From Halorientalis salina (lineage in GTDB: Archaea > Halobacteriota > Halobacteria > Halobacteriales > Haloarculaceae): a DNA stretch of 64,000 nt. A model generated the notes under the pieces. The model worked only from the letters and a program-made list of their open reading frames with translations. It searched no databases and was not told the DNA's origin. Each line of letters starts with the position of its first letter. The stretch's first letter is position 1. The DNA lies in NCBI RefSeq assembly GCF_005049285.1, contig NZ_SOSC01000003.1, positions 355,214 to 419,213 on the forward strand, given 5' to 3'. The position numbers and the translations under genes were made by a program. Positions 8,377 through 17,161 of this stretch are shown piece after piece.

Positions 8377-9516
8377 ATGGCGAACGCGTCAGCCGGCGTG
8401 ACACGGGCAGTCGTGACCGACGATTCACACTTCATGCGAAGCGTCATCTCCGACATCCTCGAAGACGGCGGCGTCGAGGTCGTGGCGCAGGCGAAAAACG
8501 GTCTGGAGGCGGTCGAAGCCGTCGAGCAACACGACCCCGACGTCGTGACGATGGACGTCGAGATGCCGGAGATGAACGGGATCGAGGCAGTCGAGCGCAT
8601 CACGACCGAGCACCCGACGCCGGTGCTCATGCTGTCGGCCCACACCGACGAGAACGCCGACGTGACCTTCCAGGCACTGGAGAGCGGTGCCGTGGACTTC
8701 TTCACGAAACCCGGCGGCGAGGTGTCGATGGAGATGTCCCGACTGAAAGATCAACTCGTCGACATGGTCACCTCGGTCGCCAGCGTCGACGTGTCGGTCG
8801 GGTCGGCCACCGACACGACGTCACCGGACGAAGCATACGCACAGGCCGTCGAAACCGTCGAGCAGGGCACCGAGACGGAGACGAGTTCGGCCAGCGGTGA
8901 GACGGCCGTCGAAACGACCGACCGGTCCTACGTCGAGAACCCGACGCTACTCATCGGTTCCTCGACCGGCGGACCGACCGTCGTCGAGCAGGTCCTCTCG
9001 GAACTGCCGCTCGAGGCGGACTTCCGCGTCCTCATCGTCCAGCACATGCCCAACGGGTTCACGGGCCGGTTCGCGGAGCGGCTGGACAACCGAAGCGCCT
9101 ACGACGTGCGGGAGGCGAGCCACGGCGACCGGATCGGCGGCGGCGAGGCGCTGGTCGCCCGGGGCGGCGAACACATGGTGGTCTCGAACTACGCGAGCGG
9201 TCGGCTGCGAGTCAAACTGAACGAAGAGGAGCCGGTAAACAGCGTGCGCCCGGCCGTCGACGTGACGATGAAGTCGGCCGCAGAGATCATCGACGGGCCG
9301 ATGACGGCGGTCATCCTCACCGGGATGGGGGCCGACGGCGCCGACGGAATTCGCGCGGTCAAGGCGGCGGGCGGGCGGACGATCGCCCAGGACGAGGAAA
9401 CCTCAGCCGTCTACGGGATGCCCCAGCGGGCCGTCGAGACGGGCATGGTCGACGAGGTTCTGCCCCTGTCGAAGATCACCGACGGGGTTTTGGATACGAT
9501 CACGGAGGCACACTAA
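8377..9516 (+). CDS. cheB: Protein-glutamate methylesterase CheB
   Basis: The product has 379 residues. The receiver domain has D15-D16 and phospho-acceptor D60 (VTMDVEMPEMNG). A variable acidic linker of about 70 residues leads to the methylesterase domain, with catalytic Ser in GSSTGGP, His in QHMPNGF and Asp in GMGADGADG. It demethylates and deamidates transducer glutamates/glutamines when activated by CheA, giving adaptation. An in-frame GTG 21 codons upstream is rejected because the extension is Arg/Gly-rich and non-homologous; this ATG starts just before the receiver. The stop is 2 bases before the cheA start, so the two are translationally linked. Confidence 0.95.
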   Translation: MANASAGVTRAVVTDDSHFMRSVISDILEDGGVEVVAQAKNGLEAVEAVEQHDPDVVTMDVEMPEMNGIEAVERITTEHPTPVLMLSAHTDENADVTFQALESGAVDFFTKPGGEVSMEMSRLKDQLVDMVTSVASVDVSVGSATDTTSPDEAYAQAVETVEQGTETETSSASGETAVETTDRSYVENPTLLIGSSTGGPTVVEQVLSELPLEADFRVLIVQHMPNGFTGRFAERLDNRSAYDVREASHGDRIGGGEALVARGGEHMVVSNYASGRLRVKLNEEEPVNSVRPAVDVTMKSAAEIIDGPMTAVILTGMGADGADGIRAVKAAGGRTIAQDEETSAVYGMPQRAVETGMVDEVLPLSKITDGVLDTITEAH

Positions 9517-9518
9517 CG

Positions 9519-11525
9519 ATGGTTGACGAACAATATCTCGACGCGTTCATTCGCGAAAGCGAGGAAGCGATCACGGAACTGAACAACTCACTGCTGGATT
9601 TAGAATCCGATCCCGACAACCAGGAGGCGATGGACTCCATCTTCCGGACGGCCCACACGCTGAAGGGGAACTTCGGGGCGATGGGGTTCGACGACGCCAG
9701 CGATCTGGCCCACGCCGTGGAGGACCTCTTGGACGAGATGCGCGAGGGGGACATGGAGGTGACGCCGGAGATCATGGACATGATCTTCGACGGCGTCGAC
9801 CAGATCGAGGTCATCGTCGGCGAGATCGAAGCCGATGGCGAATCGTCGACCGATACCTCGGCGATGGTCGAGGAGATTCGAGGGGTCCTCGAAAACGGAG
9901 CGCCGGACGGCGAATCGGCAGCCACCGACGATGGCGGCGACGAAGACGCGGGCGGCAGTTCCGACGCGGGCAGTCCCGACGACGCGGCGTCGGCGGCCGA
10001 CGGGAGCGACGTCGACGTCGACGAGTCGGTGTTCGCCGAGGCGGGCGTCGAGGCCGATTCGGCCCACCACGTTCGCGTCGAGATGGGCGACAGCGACATG
10101 AAAGGCGTCGACGGCATGCTGGTCGTCGAGGCCGTCGCCGAGACCTTCGAGTTGCTCGCGGCGTCGCCCGACCGCGCGGACATCGAGAACGGCGAGTACG
10201 AGACGGGGTTCGACCTGCTCGTCGACGCAGACGACACCGCGGCGGTCGAGTCCGAACTCGACAGCACCAGCAAGCTAGACGAGTACGGCGTGGTCGAGAT
10301 CGACGACATCGGTGCGAGCGAGAGCGACGACAGTGGCGGCAGCGACGGAACGAGCAGTCGGTCCGCCTCGTCGGCGGACTCGTCGGTCGACGAGATCAAG
10401 TCCGTCAGGGTCGACGTCGACCAGTTAGACGAGTTACACGGCCAGGTCGAGCAACTCGTCACGAGTCGGATCAAGCTCCGGCGGGCCATCGAGGAAGAGG
10501 ACGTCGACAGCGCCAGCGAGAACATCAACGAACTCGACAAGATCTCGGCGAGCCTGCAGGACACGGTCATGGACATGCGGCTCATCCCGCTGAAGAAGAT
10601 CGTCGGGAAGTTCCCGCGACTGGTCCGTGACCTCGCGCGCGAACTGGACAAGGAGGTCGACTTCCAGATCGAGGGCGAGGACATCGAACTCGACCGGACC
10701 ATCCTCACCGAGATCTCGGACCCGCTGATGCACATTCTGCGCAACGCCGTCGACCACGGTATCGAACCGCCCGAGGAACGCGAGCAACTCGGCAAACCGC
10801 GCGAGGGGCGAGTCGAGTTGCGCGCGACGCGGGAGCGCGACCACGTCATCATCGAAGTCGAGGACGACGGGGCCGGCCTCGCCGTCGAGGACATCCGCGA
10901 ACAGGCCATCGAACACGACTTCAAGACCGAGGAAGAACTCGACGAGATGGACGACTCGGACATCTACGATCTGGCGTTCCACCCCGGCCTCTCGACGAAA
11001 GAGGAGGTCACCGACACGAGCGGGCGCGGCGTCGGGATGGACGTCGTCCACGACACCGTCACGCAACTCGACGGCTCCGTCAGCGTCGACAGCGAACCCG
11101 GCGAGGGGACCACCGTCTCGCTGCGCCTGCCGGTGACGATGGCCATCGTCAAAGTCCTCTTCGTCCAGGTCGGCGACGAGCAGTACGGCATCCCGATCAA
11201 GAACATCGACGAGATCAGCCAGAAAAACGACGTCAAGGTCGTCAACGGCGAGGAAGTCATCGAACACAACGACGAGATCTACCCCATCGTCAAACTCGCC
11301 GAGGCGTTCGACGTGCCCGACGCGAAGATGAACGGCGAGGGGATGCTCGTACGCATCCGCGAGTCCGAACGCCAGGTCGCACTCCAGTGTGACGCCGTCA
11401 CCCAACAGGAAGAGGTCGTCGTCAAGCCGCTCGAAGGCATCCTCAGCGGGACGCCCGGCCTCTCCGGGACGGCCGTCCTCGGCGACGGCAACATCGTCCA
11501 CATCCTCGACGTGGTGTCGCTGTGA
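9519..11525 (+). CDS. cheA: Chemotaxis histidine kinase CheA
   Basis: The product has 668 residues with the full CheA layout. P1 Hpt has phospho-His46 in TAHTLKGN. A long acidic Ser/Gly/Asp linker interrupts around residues 120-165. A P2-like CheY-binding module lies near residues 185-265, followed by P3 dimerisation helices. The P4 kinase has N box LRNAVDHG, DDGAGL and GRGVGMDV. A C-terminal CheW-like P5 domain begins near LFVQVGDEQYG. It phosphorylates CheY and CheB in response to transducers. It lies in the plus-strand run cheB-cheA-cheR. The linkers are extremely acidic, as expected for a high-salt cytoplasm. Nothing is truncated. Confidence 0.97.
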   Translation: MVDEQYLDAFIRESEEAITELNNSLLDLESDPDNQEAMDSIFRTAHTLKGNFGAMGFDDASDLAHAVEDLLDEMREGDMEVTPEIMDMIFDGVDQIEVIVGEIEADGESSTDTSAMVEEIRGVLENGAPDGESAATDDGGDEDAGGSSDAGSPDDAASAADGSDVDVDESVFAEAGVEADSAHHVRVEMGDSDMKGVDGMLVVEAVAETFELLAASPDRADIENGEYETGFDLLVDADDTAAVESELDSTSKLDEYGVVEIDDIGASESDDSGGSDGTSSRSASSADSSVDEIKSVRVDVDQLDELHGQVEQLVTSRIKLRRAIEEEDVDSASENINELDKISASLQDTVMDMRLIPLKKIVGKFPRLVRDLARELDKEVDFQIEGEDIELDRTILTEISDPLMHILRNAVDHGIEPPEEREQLGKPREGRVELRATRERDHVIIEVEDDGAGLAVEDIREQAIEHDFKTEEELDEMDDSDIYDLAFHPGLSTKEEVTDTSGRGVGMDVVHDTVTQLDGSVSVDSEPGEGTTVSLRLPVTMAIVKVLFVQVGDEQYGIPIKNIDEISQKNDVKVVNGEEVIEHNDEIYPIVKLAEAFDVPDAKMNGEGMLVRIRESERQVALQCDAVTQQEEVVVKPLEGILSGTPGLSGTAVLGDGNIVHILDVVSL

Positions 11526-11603
11526 TGGCGGCTCGAACCCGTCGATCACCGCGCAATTGCGTCCCCGATCGACAGCCAGGCACCCCCCGAACCCATCCCA
11601 CCA

Positions 11604-12422
11604 ATGACAGATAGTAGACAAGATTCGCCGGACGCGTTCGAGCGGTTACTGACGTACATCGAGACGGACGTCGGTTTCGAGACGGGGTTTTACAACGACG
11701 CCTATCTCGACCGGCGGATCACCGCGCGGATGCGTCGGACCGGGGCCGACAGCTACGCGGAGTACCTCGATCAGTTGCAGACGGTCGAGGAGGAACCGGA
11801 GCAGTTGCTCGACTCGCTGTCGATCAACGTGACCGGTTTCTTCCGGAACCCCGAGGCATGGGAGGGGATCCGGTCGGTCCTGCGAACGCTGACCGAGGAG
11901 CGTCGCGACGTGCGGATCTGGAGCGCGCCCTGTGCGGACGGGCGCGAGCCGTACTCGCTGGCGATGCTGTCGCTGGACGACCCGGAGATCGACGAGCGAC
12001 GGGTGTCGATCCTCGGGACGGACATCAGCGACGACTCCCTGGCGGTCGGCCGCGCCGGCGTCTACGAGACGTCCCAGACGACCGACATCGCAGAAGAGCT
12101 GGCACCGCTCGACGACTACGAACCGTACGTCGACCAGGACGGCAACCGCTTCGAGATGCGCCAGGCGGTCAAGGACCTCGTCACCTTCGAGAAACACGAC
12201 CTGATCCGCGGGGCGTCCAAGCGGAACTTCGACCTGGTGCTCTGTCGGAACCTGCTGATCTACATCGACACGGAGTTCAAGGTACCCATCTTCGAGACCA
12301 TCGAGGGGTCGCTGCGCGAGGACGGCTATCTCGTCATCGGCATGACCGAAACGCTCCCCCACGAGTGTCGGGACACCTTCGAGGCCGAAGACAAACGACA
12401 TCGGATCTACCGGAAAGCATAA
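11604..12422 (+). CDS. cheR: Chemotaxis methyltransferase CheR
   Basis: The product has 272 residues. An N-terminal helical domain (DAFERLLTYIETDVGFETGF) is followed by the SAM-binding methyltransferase domain: RIWSAPCADGREPYSLAM, then LGTDISDDSL, with LVLCRNLLIYID near residue 215. It methylates glutamates on the transducers using S-adenosylmethionine, opposing CheB. The stop overlaps the start of the following HEAT-repeat gene (TAATG), so translation is probably coupled. The usual CheR pattern is intact, with no pentapeptide-binding extension. Confidence 0.95.
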   Translation: MTDSRQDSPDAFERLLTYIETDVGFETGFYNDAYLDRRITARMRRTGADSYAEYLDQLQTVEEEPEQLLDSLSINVTGFFRNPEAWEGIRSVLRTLTEERRDVRIWSAPCADGREPYSLAMLSLDDPEIDERRVSILGTDISDDSLAVGRAGVYETSQTTDIAEELAPLDDYEPYVDQDGNRFEMRQAVKDLVTFEKHDLIRGASKRNFDLVLCRNLLIYIDTEFKVPIFETIEGSLREDGYLVIGMTETLPHECRDTFEAEDKRHRIYRKA

Positions 12423-13669
12423 TGTCACTGTTCCAGTTCGAGCGGGAAGGCGACGTCGAGAAACTGTTGAGCGTCACCAGGACCAGTGACAACGCCGAAG
12501 TCAAGGCCCGAGCGGCGCGGATCCTGGGCGATTTCGACGAGGAGACACGCGAGGGCCACGACGTGATCGGGCGACTGGTCAAGATGGTCGAGGAGAGCGA
12601 GAACAAGAAGGTCACCGCCGCCTCCATCGACGCCCTGAACGAGATCGGCCAGCCCGCGATCGAGGAGTTGATCTCCGAGTTGGCCGGGATCGACCTCGGC
12701 GACGACCAGCAGGCCGACTGGGCGAAGGCCAAAGCCTTCTCGAAGGCGCTCGACGCCGATATCCCAGAGCTCCGGATGGCGGCGGCCAACGCCCTGGGCG
12801 AACTCGGAAAAGAGGACGTGCTCCCGCAGTTACTGGAAACGCTCGACGACCCGGACCCGCGGGTGCGTGCCCGAGCCGCCCGGGCGGCCGGTCGGATCGA
12901 GGACGCCAGGGCCTGTGACGCGCTCATCGAGCGCCTCGGGGACCCGAAGGCGGCGGTCAGACAGGAGGCCGCCGAGGCGCTGGGGGCGATCAGCAACCGG
13001 CAGGCGCTGAACGCCCTGTTGAACATGTTCGACGACGACCGGGCGGTGATCCGGCGCATCGCCGTCGGCGCGATGGGGAACTTCGGCAACGCGAAACCGG
13101 TCGACGGCCTCATCGAGGCGCTCTCCGACGACAACCCCTCTGTCCGGCGGACGGCCGTCTACTCCATCATCGAGTTGCTCTCGAACGTGCCGACCGAGCA
13201 GAGTCACCAGATCCGCGAGACGGTCGTCGAGAAGTTGAACGAGACCGACGACAAGAGCGTCATCGTCCCGCTGGTCGACATCTTAGAGGAGAGCACGCAG
13301 AGCCGACAGCGACGGAACACCGCCTGGTTGCTCGGGCGGGTCGCGGGCGAGAACAGCGACGGGTACGTGCGCGTCGTCGACGCGCTGGTCGAGACGCTCA
13401 CCGACGAGGACCAGATGACGAGCCAGTTCGCCGCGACGAGCCTCGCCGAGATCGGCGGGACCGAGGTCGAGACCAGGCTGCTCGAAATCGTCGACGACAC
13501 GACGAACGACGACAACGTGCGAGCCCAGGCCGTGTTCACGCTCGGGAAGGTCGGTGGCGACCGCAGTCGGAAGCGACTCGACCGGCTCATCGACAAGACC
13601 GACAACGAGCAGATGCGCAAGAAGGCCTTCTCGGCCATCTCGAAACTCGGTGGGAGAGGGATCCAGTGA
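12422..13669 (+). CDS. HEAT-repeat (PBS-lyase-type) protein of the taxis operon
   Basis: The product has 415 residues from ATGTCACTG, built of about twelve HEAT-like repeats with a recurring pattern such as VRARAARAAGRIEDARACDA and VRQEAAEALGAI. HEAT_PBS proteins are protein-binding scaffolds. In Halobacterium salinarum a HEAT_PBS protein (OE2401F) encoded next to the CheF genes interacts with the taxis machinery, and the position here is the same: after cheR and before cheF1. I therefore infer an adaptor role between Che proteins and the archaellum. The reading frame is open far upstream through cheR, but the overlap start matches the MSLFQFEREGDVEKL beginning. Confidence 0.88.
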   Translation: MSLFQFEREGDVEKLLSVTRTSDNAEVKARAARILGDFDEETREGHDVIGRLVKMVEESENKKVTAASIDALNEIGQPAIEELISELAGIDLGDDQQADWAKAKAFSKALDADIPELRMAAANALGELGKEDVLPQLLETLDDPDPRVRARAARAAGRIEDARACDALIERLGDPKAAVRQEAAEALGAISNRQALNALLNMFDDDRAVIRRIAVGAMGNFGNAKPVDGLIEALSDDNPSVRRTAVYSIIELLSNVPTEQSHQIRETVVEKLNETDDKSVIVPLVDILEESTQSRQRRNTAWLLGRVAGENSDGYVRVVDALVETLTDEDQMTSQFAATSLAEIGGTEVETRLLEIVDDTTNDDNVRAQAVFTLGKVGGDRSRKRLDRLIDKTDNEQMRKKAFSAISKLGGRGIQ

Positions 13670-13736
13670 GCGGACCGACCGAGTGGGGCCGGGGTTCGAT
13701 CGTTCGAGTAAGAAGAAAGTTAATACCAGTTCGGGG

Positions 13737-13743
13737 CATATAT
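13737..13743 (+). promoter_or_regulatory. TATA box of cheF1
   Basis: CATATAT is centred 27 bases before the cheF1 ATG, ideal for a leaderless transcript. It implies that cheF1 is transcribed separately from cheB-cheA-cheR-HEAT, at least in part. Confidence 0.6.
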
Positions 13744-13766
13744 CCCGGTAATCCCGGCACAGACGC

Positions 13767-14633
13767 ATGAGCGAGGGTGAGCACAAACTAGCCGATTCGC
13801 AGGGAAAATTCGCCCAGGTAGTGAAAAACGGGCGCAAACTCAACGACATCGACTGGAAGAACGGTCGGATCCTGCTCACGAACAAACGCATCGTGCTCGT
13901 GAGCAACGAGGGCAAGCGGACCATCCCGCTCTCGAACCTCGACGGCCTGAAAGGCCGCGTCGACGTCAATCAGACCATCGCACAGGTCTCGGGCTACCTC
14001 TCGCTCCAGTTGGGGAAAGACGTCACGCTCGTCGCCCCGAACGACACCGAGTCGTTCAAAACGAAGCTGTTCAAGGCGCTGCTGGACCAGAGCATCATTC
14101 TCGCGAAACACCCCGCCGTCAAGGGCGGCGTCATCCAGGAGAGCGAGTGGCAGAAGGGGCGGTTGAAAGTCGACGACAGCGAAGTCGACCTCGCGCTCTC
14201 GGACGGCAAGTTCATCGAAGTCGACCTGGACGACATCGGCGGCGTCGAACAGGGCGAGCGGACGGTCATGGACCAGGAGCGACTCGTGCTGGAGGTCGAA
14301 CACACGGAAGGAGAGAACACGAGCGTCCAGACGCACCTCTCGGGCAAACGCCGGCACATGTCCTTTCTCCACAGTCTCCTCCGCGAGGGCGAACAGCGCG
14401 CGGAGGTCAACGCCGACCTCAGCGAGCGCGAACACGAGGTGTTGATGGCGCTGTACTCCGGCGTCTCCCCCTTCGAGATCCCGAACTTCGTCGACATGGA
14501 CGTCGACCGCGTCGAGGAGGTGTACGACCGCCTCATCGAACTGGAGATCCTAGAGGAAGTCCGGACGCGGAAGGAAGTCGCGCTCAAAGCGCGCGGTCGC
14601 AACATCGCGAGCGACGCGATCAACGAGCGGTAA
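13767..14633 (+). CDS. cheF1: Archaeal taxis adaptor CheF, copy 1
   Basis: The product has 288 residues and matches the archaeal CheF family (formerly DUF439). An N-terminal PH-like region carries LTNKRIVLVSNEGKRTIPLS, then a duplicate beta domain follows (LKVDDSEVDLALSDGKFIEV). The C-terminal winged-helix-like part (LSEREHEVLMALYSGVSPFE) ends in KARGRNIASDAI. In H. salinarum, CheF proteins bind CheY, CheD, CheC and the archaellum accessory proteins, and CheF1 is needed for switching. It therefore links phospho-signal to motor. It ends 0-1 bases from the end of the convergent second cheF gene; the two stops abut. Confidence 0.93.
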   Translation: MSEGEHKLADSQGKFAQVVKNGRKLNDIDWKNGRILLTNKRIVLVSNEGKRTIPLSNLDGLKGRVDVNQTIAQVSGYLSLQLGKDVTLVAPNDTESFKTKLFKALLDQSIILAKHPAVKGGVIQESEWQKGRLKVDDSEVDLALSDGKFIEVDLDDIGGVEQGERTVMDQERLVLEVEHTEGENTSVQTHLSGKRRHMSFLHSLLREGEQRAEVNADLSEREHEVLMALYSGVSPFEIPNFVDMDVDRVEEVYDRLIELEILEEVRTRKEVALKARGRNIASDAINER

Positions 14634-15503
14634 CTAGGCGTTGACGTCTTCGAGTTTGCTGCTGACGATGATCCGACCTTTGGCAGTGAGTTGCGTCGTC
14701 TCCCCGCCGTCGCGGATCAGGTCCTTCTCGATCAGGTCGTTGAGCATCATCGTCACCTGACTGGGCTCCTTGCCGAGAACGCTCGCCAGCGAGACGCCGG
14801 GGTCCGAGGAGTAGACGGCGACGAGCAGTTCGGTTTCCTCCTCCGAGAGGTCGACGTCTTCGAGGTCCTCGATGATGTCGCTGTACTCCAGTCGGAGGTA
14901 CCGCCCGAGGAGGCTCATCTTCCGCGCCGAATCGATGGCGGCCAGCGAGGTGACCGCCTGCCCGCCGTCCATGTGCCGAACGGACAGGACCTGCCGGGTC
15001 GAGCCGGCGATCTCCCGCTTTTTCTCCTCGAAGTTCGTCACCGTCGAGAGGTCGACGGTAAAGGCGGCGTCGGTGCCCGTGAACTCGACTTTGTGGCGCT
15101 TGAGCGTCAGTTTCGCGCTGTAGAAATTCTCGCCGGTGACGCGGCCACCGACCTGGGCCGGGTGTTTGACCATCATGGTCGTCCCGTTCAACAGCGCCTT
15201 GAACAGGACCGTCGAGAACTTCTCGATCTTCTCGTCGCTGGCCTCGACGGCCGCGATGTGACGGTTCCCGTTCGTGTTGAAGGCGATGGTGACCGTCGAA
15301 TCGAAGAACGCCCCGAAGTCCTGTGGGACCTTTCCGACCGCGACGTCGAACACGTTCGAGAGCGGGACCGTCAGTTTGTCGCCGTCAGTCGCCAGCACCA
15401 GCCGCTTCTTGCTGAGGAGGACCCGACCCTGCACCGGTTCGGCCCGCCCAGCGGTGCTGGTGTTGAATTTGCCGACGAAATCCGCGATCACTGATTCCGA
15501 CAT
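14634..15503 (-). CDS. cheF2: Archaeal taxis adaptor CheF, copy 2
   Basis: The product has 289 residues. It has the same three-part architecture as the convergent copy: LLSKKRLVLATDGDKLTVPL near the N-terminus, a second beta-domain, and a C-terminal winged helix (LSEEETELLVAVYSSDPGVS, then LTAKGRIIVSSKL). The sequences are clearly homologous but diverged, as for CheF1/CheF2 in H. salinarum, where the second copy has a weaker phenotype. It is tail-to-tail with cheF1. A TATA-like CTTTTAAC (near 15595-15602, minus strand) is about 90-100 bases upstream, leaving an unusually long leader; a nearer element is not obvious. The ISH3-like element begins about 160 bases upstream. Confidence 0.92.
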   Translation of the reverse strand: MSESVIADFVGKFNTSTAGRAEPVQGRVLLSKKRLVLATDGDKLTVPLSNVFDVAVGKVPQDFGAFFDSTVTIAFNTNGNRHIAAVEASDEKIEKFSTVLFKALLNGTTMMVKHPAQVGGRVTGENFYSAKLTLKRHKVEFTGTDAAFTVDLSTVTNFEEKKREIAGSTRQVLSVRHMDGGQAVTSLAAIDSARKMSLLGRYLRLEYSDIIEDLEDVDLSEEETELLVAVYSSDPGVSLASVLGKEPSQVTMMLNDLIEKDLIRDGGETTQLTAKGRIIVSSKLEDVNA

Positions 15504-15663
15504 GATGTGCGAGACCGGGTGATACGCACCGTTCGTCTGGCCGAGTATTGAGCGTTACGTGCCCCGGTCGGTATCAGGTGACAGTACTGCAACAGTTAAA
15601 AGCGTTCGGCGGATATTGCGGGCCGAACTCCCGAGAGACAGTTACAGAAGTTCGAGGAGAAAG

Positions 15664-15687
15664 CCCACGAGTTTACAGTAGTTGCTG
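15664..15687. repeat. Left terminal inverted repeat of the ISH3-like element
   Basis: It begins CCCACGAGTTTACAG and runs on into AGTAGTTGCTG. It pairs with the right end (17037-17060) with 22 of 24 positions identical. Confidence 0.85.
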
Positions 15688-15875
15688 ATTCGACTGCGAG
15701 AATTGCTGAAGAGGAGTTGCGTTCTCGGCTCTGTTCAAGATCGACGTCACCGTCTGGGAGAACGGTAGCTGACTGCCGGCCAAGAACCTCCGACGAGGAC
15801 TGTTCTGACAGTCTTGCCAGTAGCCCGGGGCGTCTGACTCGGGCGGACGGCCCGAGTCAATCGCCGGGTGCAACC

Positions 15876-16994
15876 CTACCCGTCCGGGATGGGACCGAGA
15901 AAGTGCCGGAACAGGGCGGTCGGGAGGACTGATGTTCTCCCGACCGCCCGATCTGGCGCGAGTAGCAGGTTCGTCAACACCCACAGATTGTACAGCGCCA
16001 CAGCAAACAGAAAGTAGAACAACCGCACAGAGAACGTCGGTGACGATGTTTTCGGAAGAAACTCTGTGACTTTCCGGTAAGACGTTTCGATGCCCCAACG
16101 GCGGCGATAGGCTTCTGCGAGTGGCTGAGCGACGTCACCTGTGACGTCGCGGTTAGTCACCAGACAAAAATGATCGTCCTCACGGGAACGATGTGGGACG
16201 ACGACGAGCCGGACTGTCGTCCGGCCCGTCGGTGGGTTTGATCGCGCCATCTCGTACTCTGCGACGAACGTGTCTTCGTCGTGGTCGGCGATGAATCGCT
16301 GTACTTTCCGTGTCTGTGGCGCACGCATCACGAACTCAACGTCCAACTTCTCCAGCGTCAACGCGAGATGGACGCGATAGAAGCCACGATCGAGGTAGAC
16401 ACGGTTTATCTCGACGTATTCCCGTGCTTGAGAGACGAGTTGGCGGATCGCCTCCGCCAACTCGTCGGTGCCGTTTCCATCCAGTGCGACCCAACCAAGC
16501 GTGAATCGGACGCTCGGATCAACGATACAGATGGTGGCGAACTTGTATGCGGAGTCTGTTCCTCGGTCGGGATCAATCCGGGAAATATGCGGTGTGTCGC
16601 TGTCACTGTAGTACAGCCAGTCGTGAACGTCGATTGCGACGTCGACTGGCTTTGTGAACAGCCGGTTGCGGGCTGCTTCGGCGAGGACAGCATCGCGGAC
16701 GCGGTCGAACTGGTTGTCGACCGCGTCCGCGTCAAGTCCACGAAGATGGTATAATAGTGCTCTCGCCAGCGGATTCCGTGACTCGACTCCAACGTCTACG
16801 TCGTTACCACGAGCGAGTTGGTAGGCTTTCGCGCCAGCGTTGGCAAACTCATTGTCGAAGGCAATCCGAGCGAGGACTCGCTGGAAGTCCTCGCTCGGAT
16901 AGGTGCCGTTGTCCGCAACATCGAAATCAAGATCCGGAAACAGCATCGACGAGGCGGCACGACTCACCTGTTTTGCTTCGGCTGTCTCGACCAT
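15876..16994 (-). CDS. DDE transposase, ISH3 family
   Basis: The product has 372 residues from the ATG; an in-frame TTG 16 codons upstream lies inside the terminal repeat and would give 388, the usual ISH3-type length. RNase H-like catalytic residues are visible: Asp in VAIDVHDWLYY, Asp in VYLDRGFYR and Glu in YRRRWGIETSYRK, the latter a Y-R-E block of the IS4 superfamily. A large beta insert lies between the second Asp and the Glu. It catalyses cut-and-paste movement of its own element. No frameshift is seen, so it may be active. Confidence 0.88.
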   Translation of the reverse strand: MVETAEAKQVSRAASSMLFPDLDFDVADNGTYPSEDFQRVLARIAFDNEFANAGAKAYQLARGNDVDVGVESRNPLARALLYHLRGLDADAVDNQFDRVRDAVLAEAARNRLFTKPVDVAIDVHDWLYYSDSDTPHISRIDPDRGTDSAYKFATICIVDPSVRFTLGWVALDGNGTDELAEAIRQLVSQAREYVEINRVYLDRGFYRVHLALTLEKLDVEFVMRAPQTRKVQRFIADHDEDTFVAEYEMARSNPPTGRTTVRLVVVPHRSREDDHFCLVTNRDVTGDVAQPLAEAYRRRWGIETSYRKVTEFLPKTSSPTFSVRLFYFLFAVALYNLWVLTNLLLAPDRAVGRTSVLPTALFRHFLGPIPDG

Positions 16995-17036
16995 ATCGAG
17001 ACAATGACCGCGACGACAATCGATTCTCTCCCGCTT

Positions 17037-17060
17037 CAGCAACTACTGTTTACTCGTGGG
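17037..17060. repeat. Right terminal inverted repeat of the ISH3-like element
   Basis: Read on the minus strand it begins CCCACGAGTAAACAG, differing from the left end by TT to AA. Confidence 0.85.
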
Positions 17061-17161
17061 ATGAATCCGCCACTCCGACAATCAAACCACACGAACCAGC
17101 CAACCTGAGTCTCCCACGTAAAACCAAACACTTAGATATTCTCAAATAATACATATAACGT

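Larger units (their letters stand above)
15664..17060 (-). mobile_element. ISH3-like insertion sequence, complete with terminal inverted repeats
   Basis: The ends are defined by a 24-25-base imperfect inverted repeat with only two mismatches. That gives 1397 bp, close to known haloarchaeal ISH3/ISH27-type elements (about 1.39-1.40 kb). One transposase gene fills it. The bases flanking the two ends (GAAAG on the left, ATGAA on the right) do not form a target duplication. This suggests that one flank was altered after insertion, for example by the neighbouring tnpB element. GC content is lower than in the host genes. Confidence 0.85.

Noticed and set aside
9500..10963. Long minus-strand open frame (487 codons) antisense to cheA
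   Set aside because: Ser-rich mirror frame produced by GC-rich codon bias; cheA on the other strand has all kinase motifs.
10434..11621. Minus-strand open frame (395 codons) antisense to the cheA C-terminus
   Set aside because: Composition is that of an antisense shadow (Asp/Val/Arg runs), no motif, and it overlaps proven coding sequence.
11858..12421. N-terminal extension of the HEAT protein through cheR
   Set aside because: Out-of-frame reading of cheR; the true start overlaps the cheR stop.
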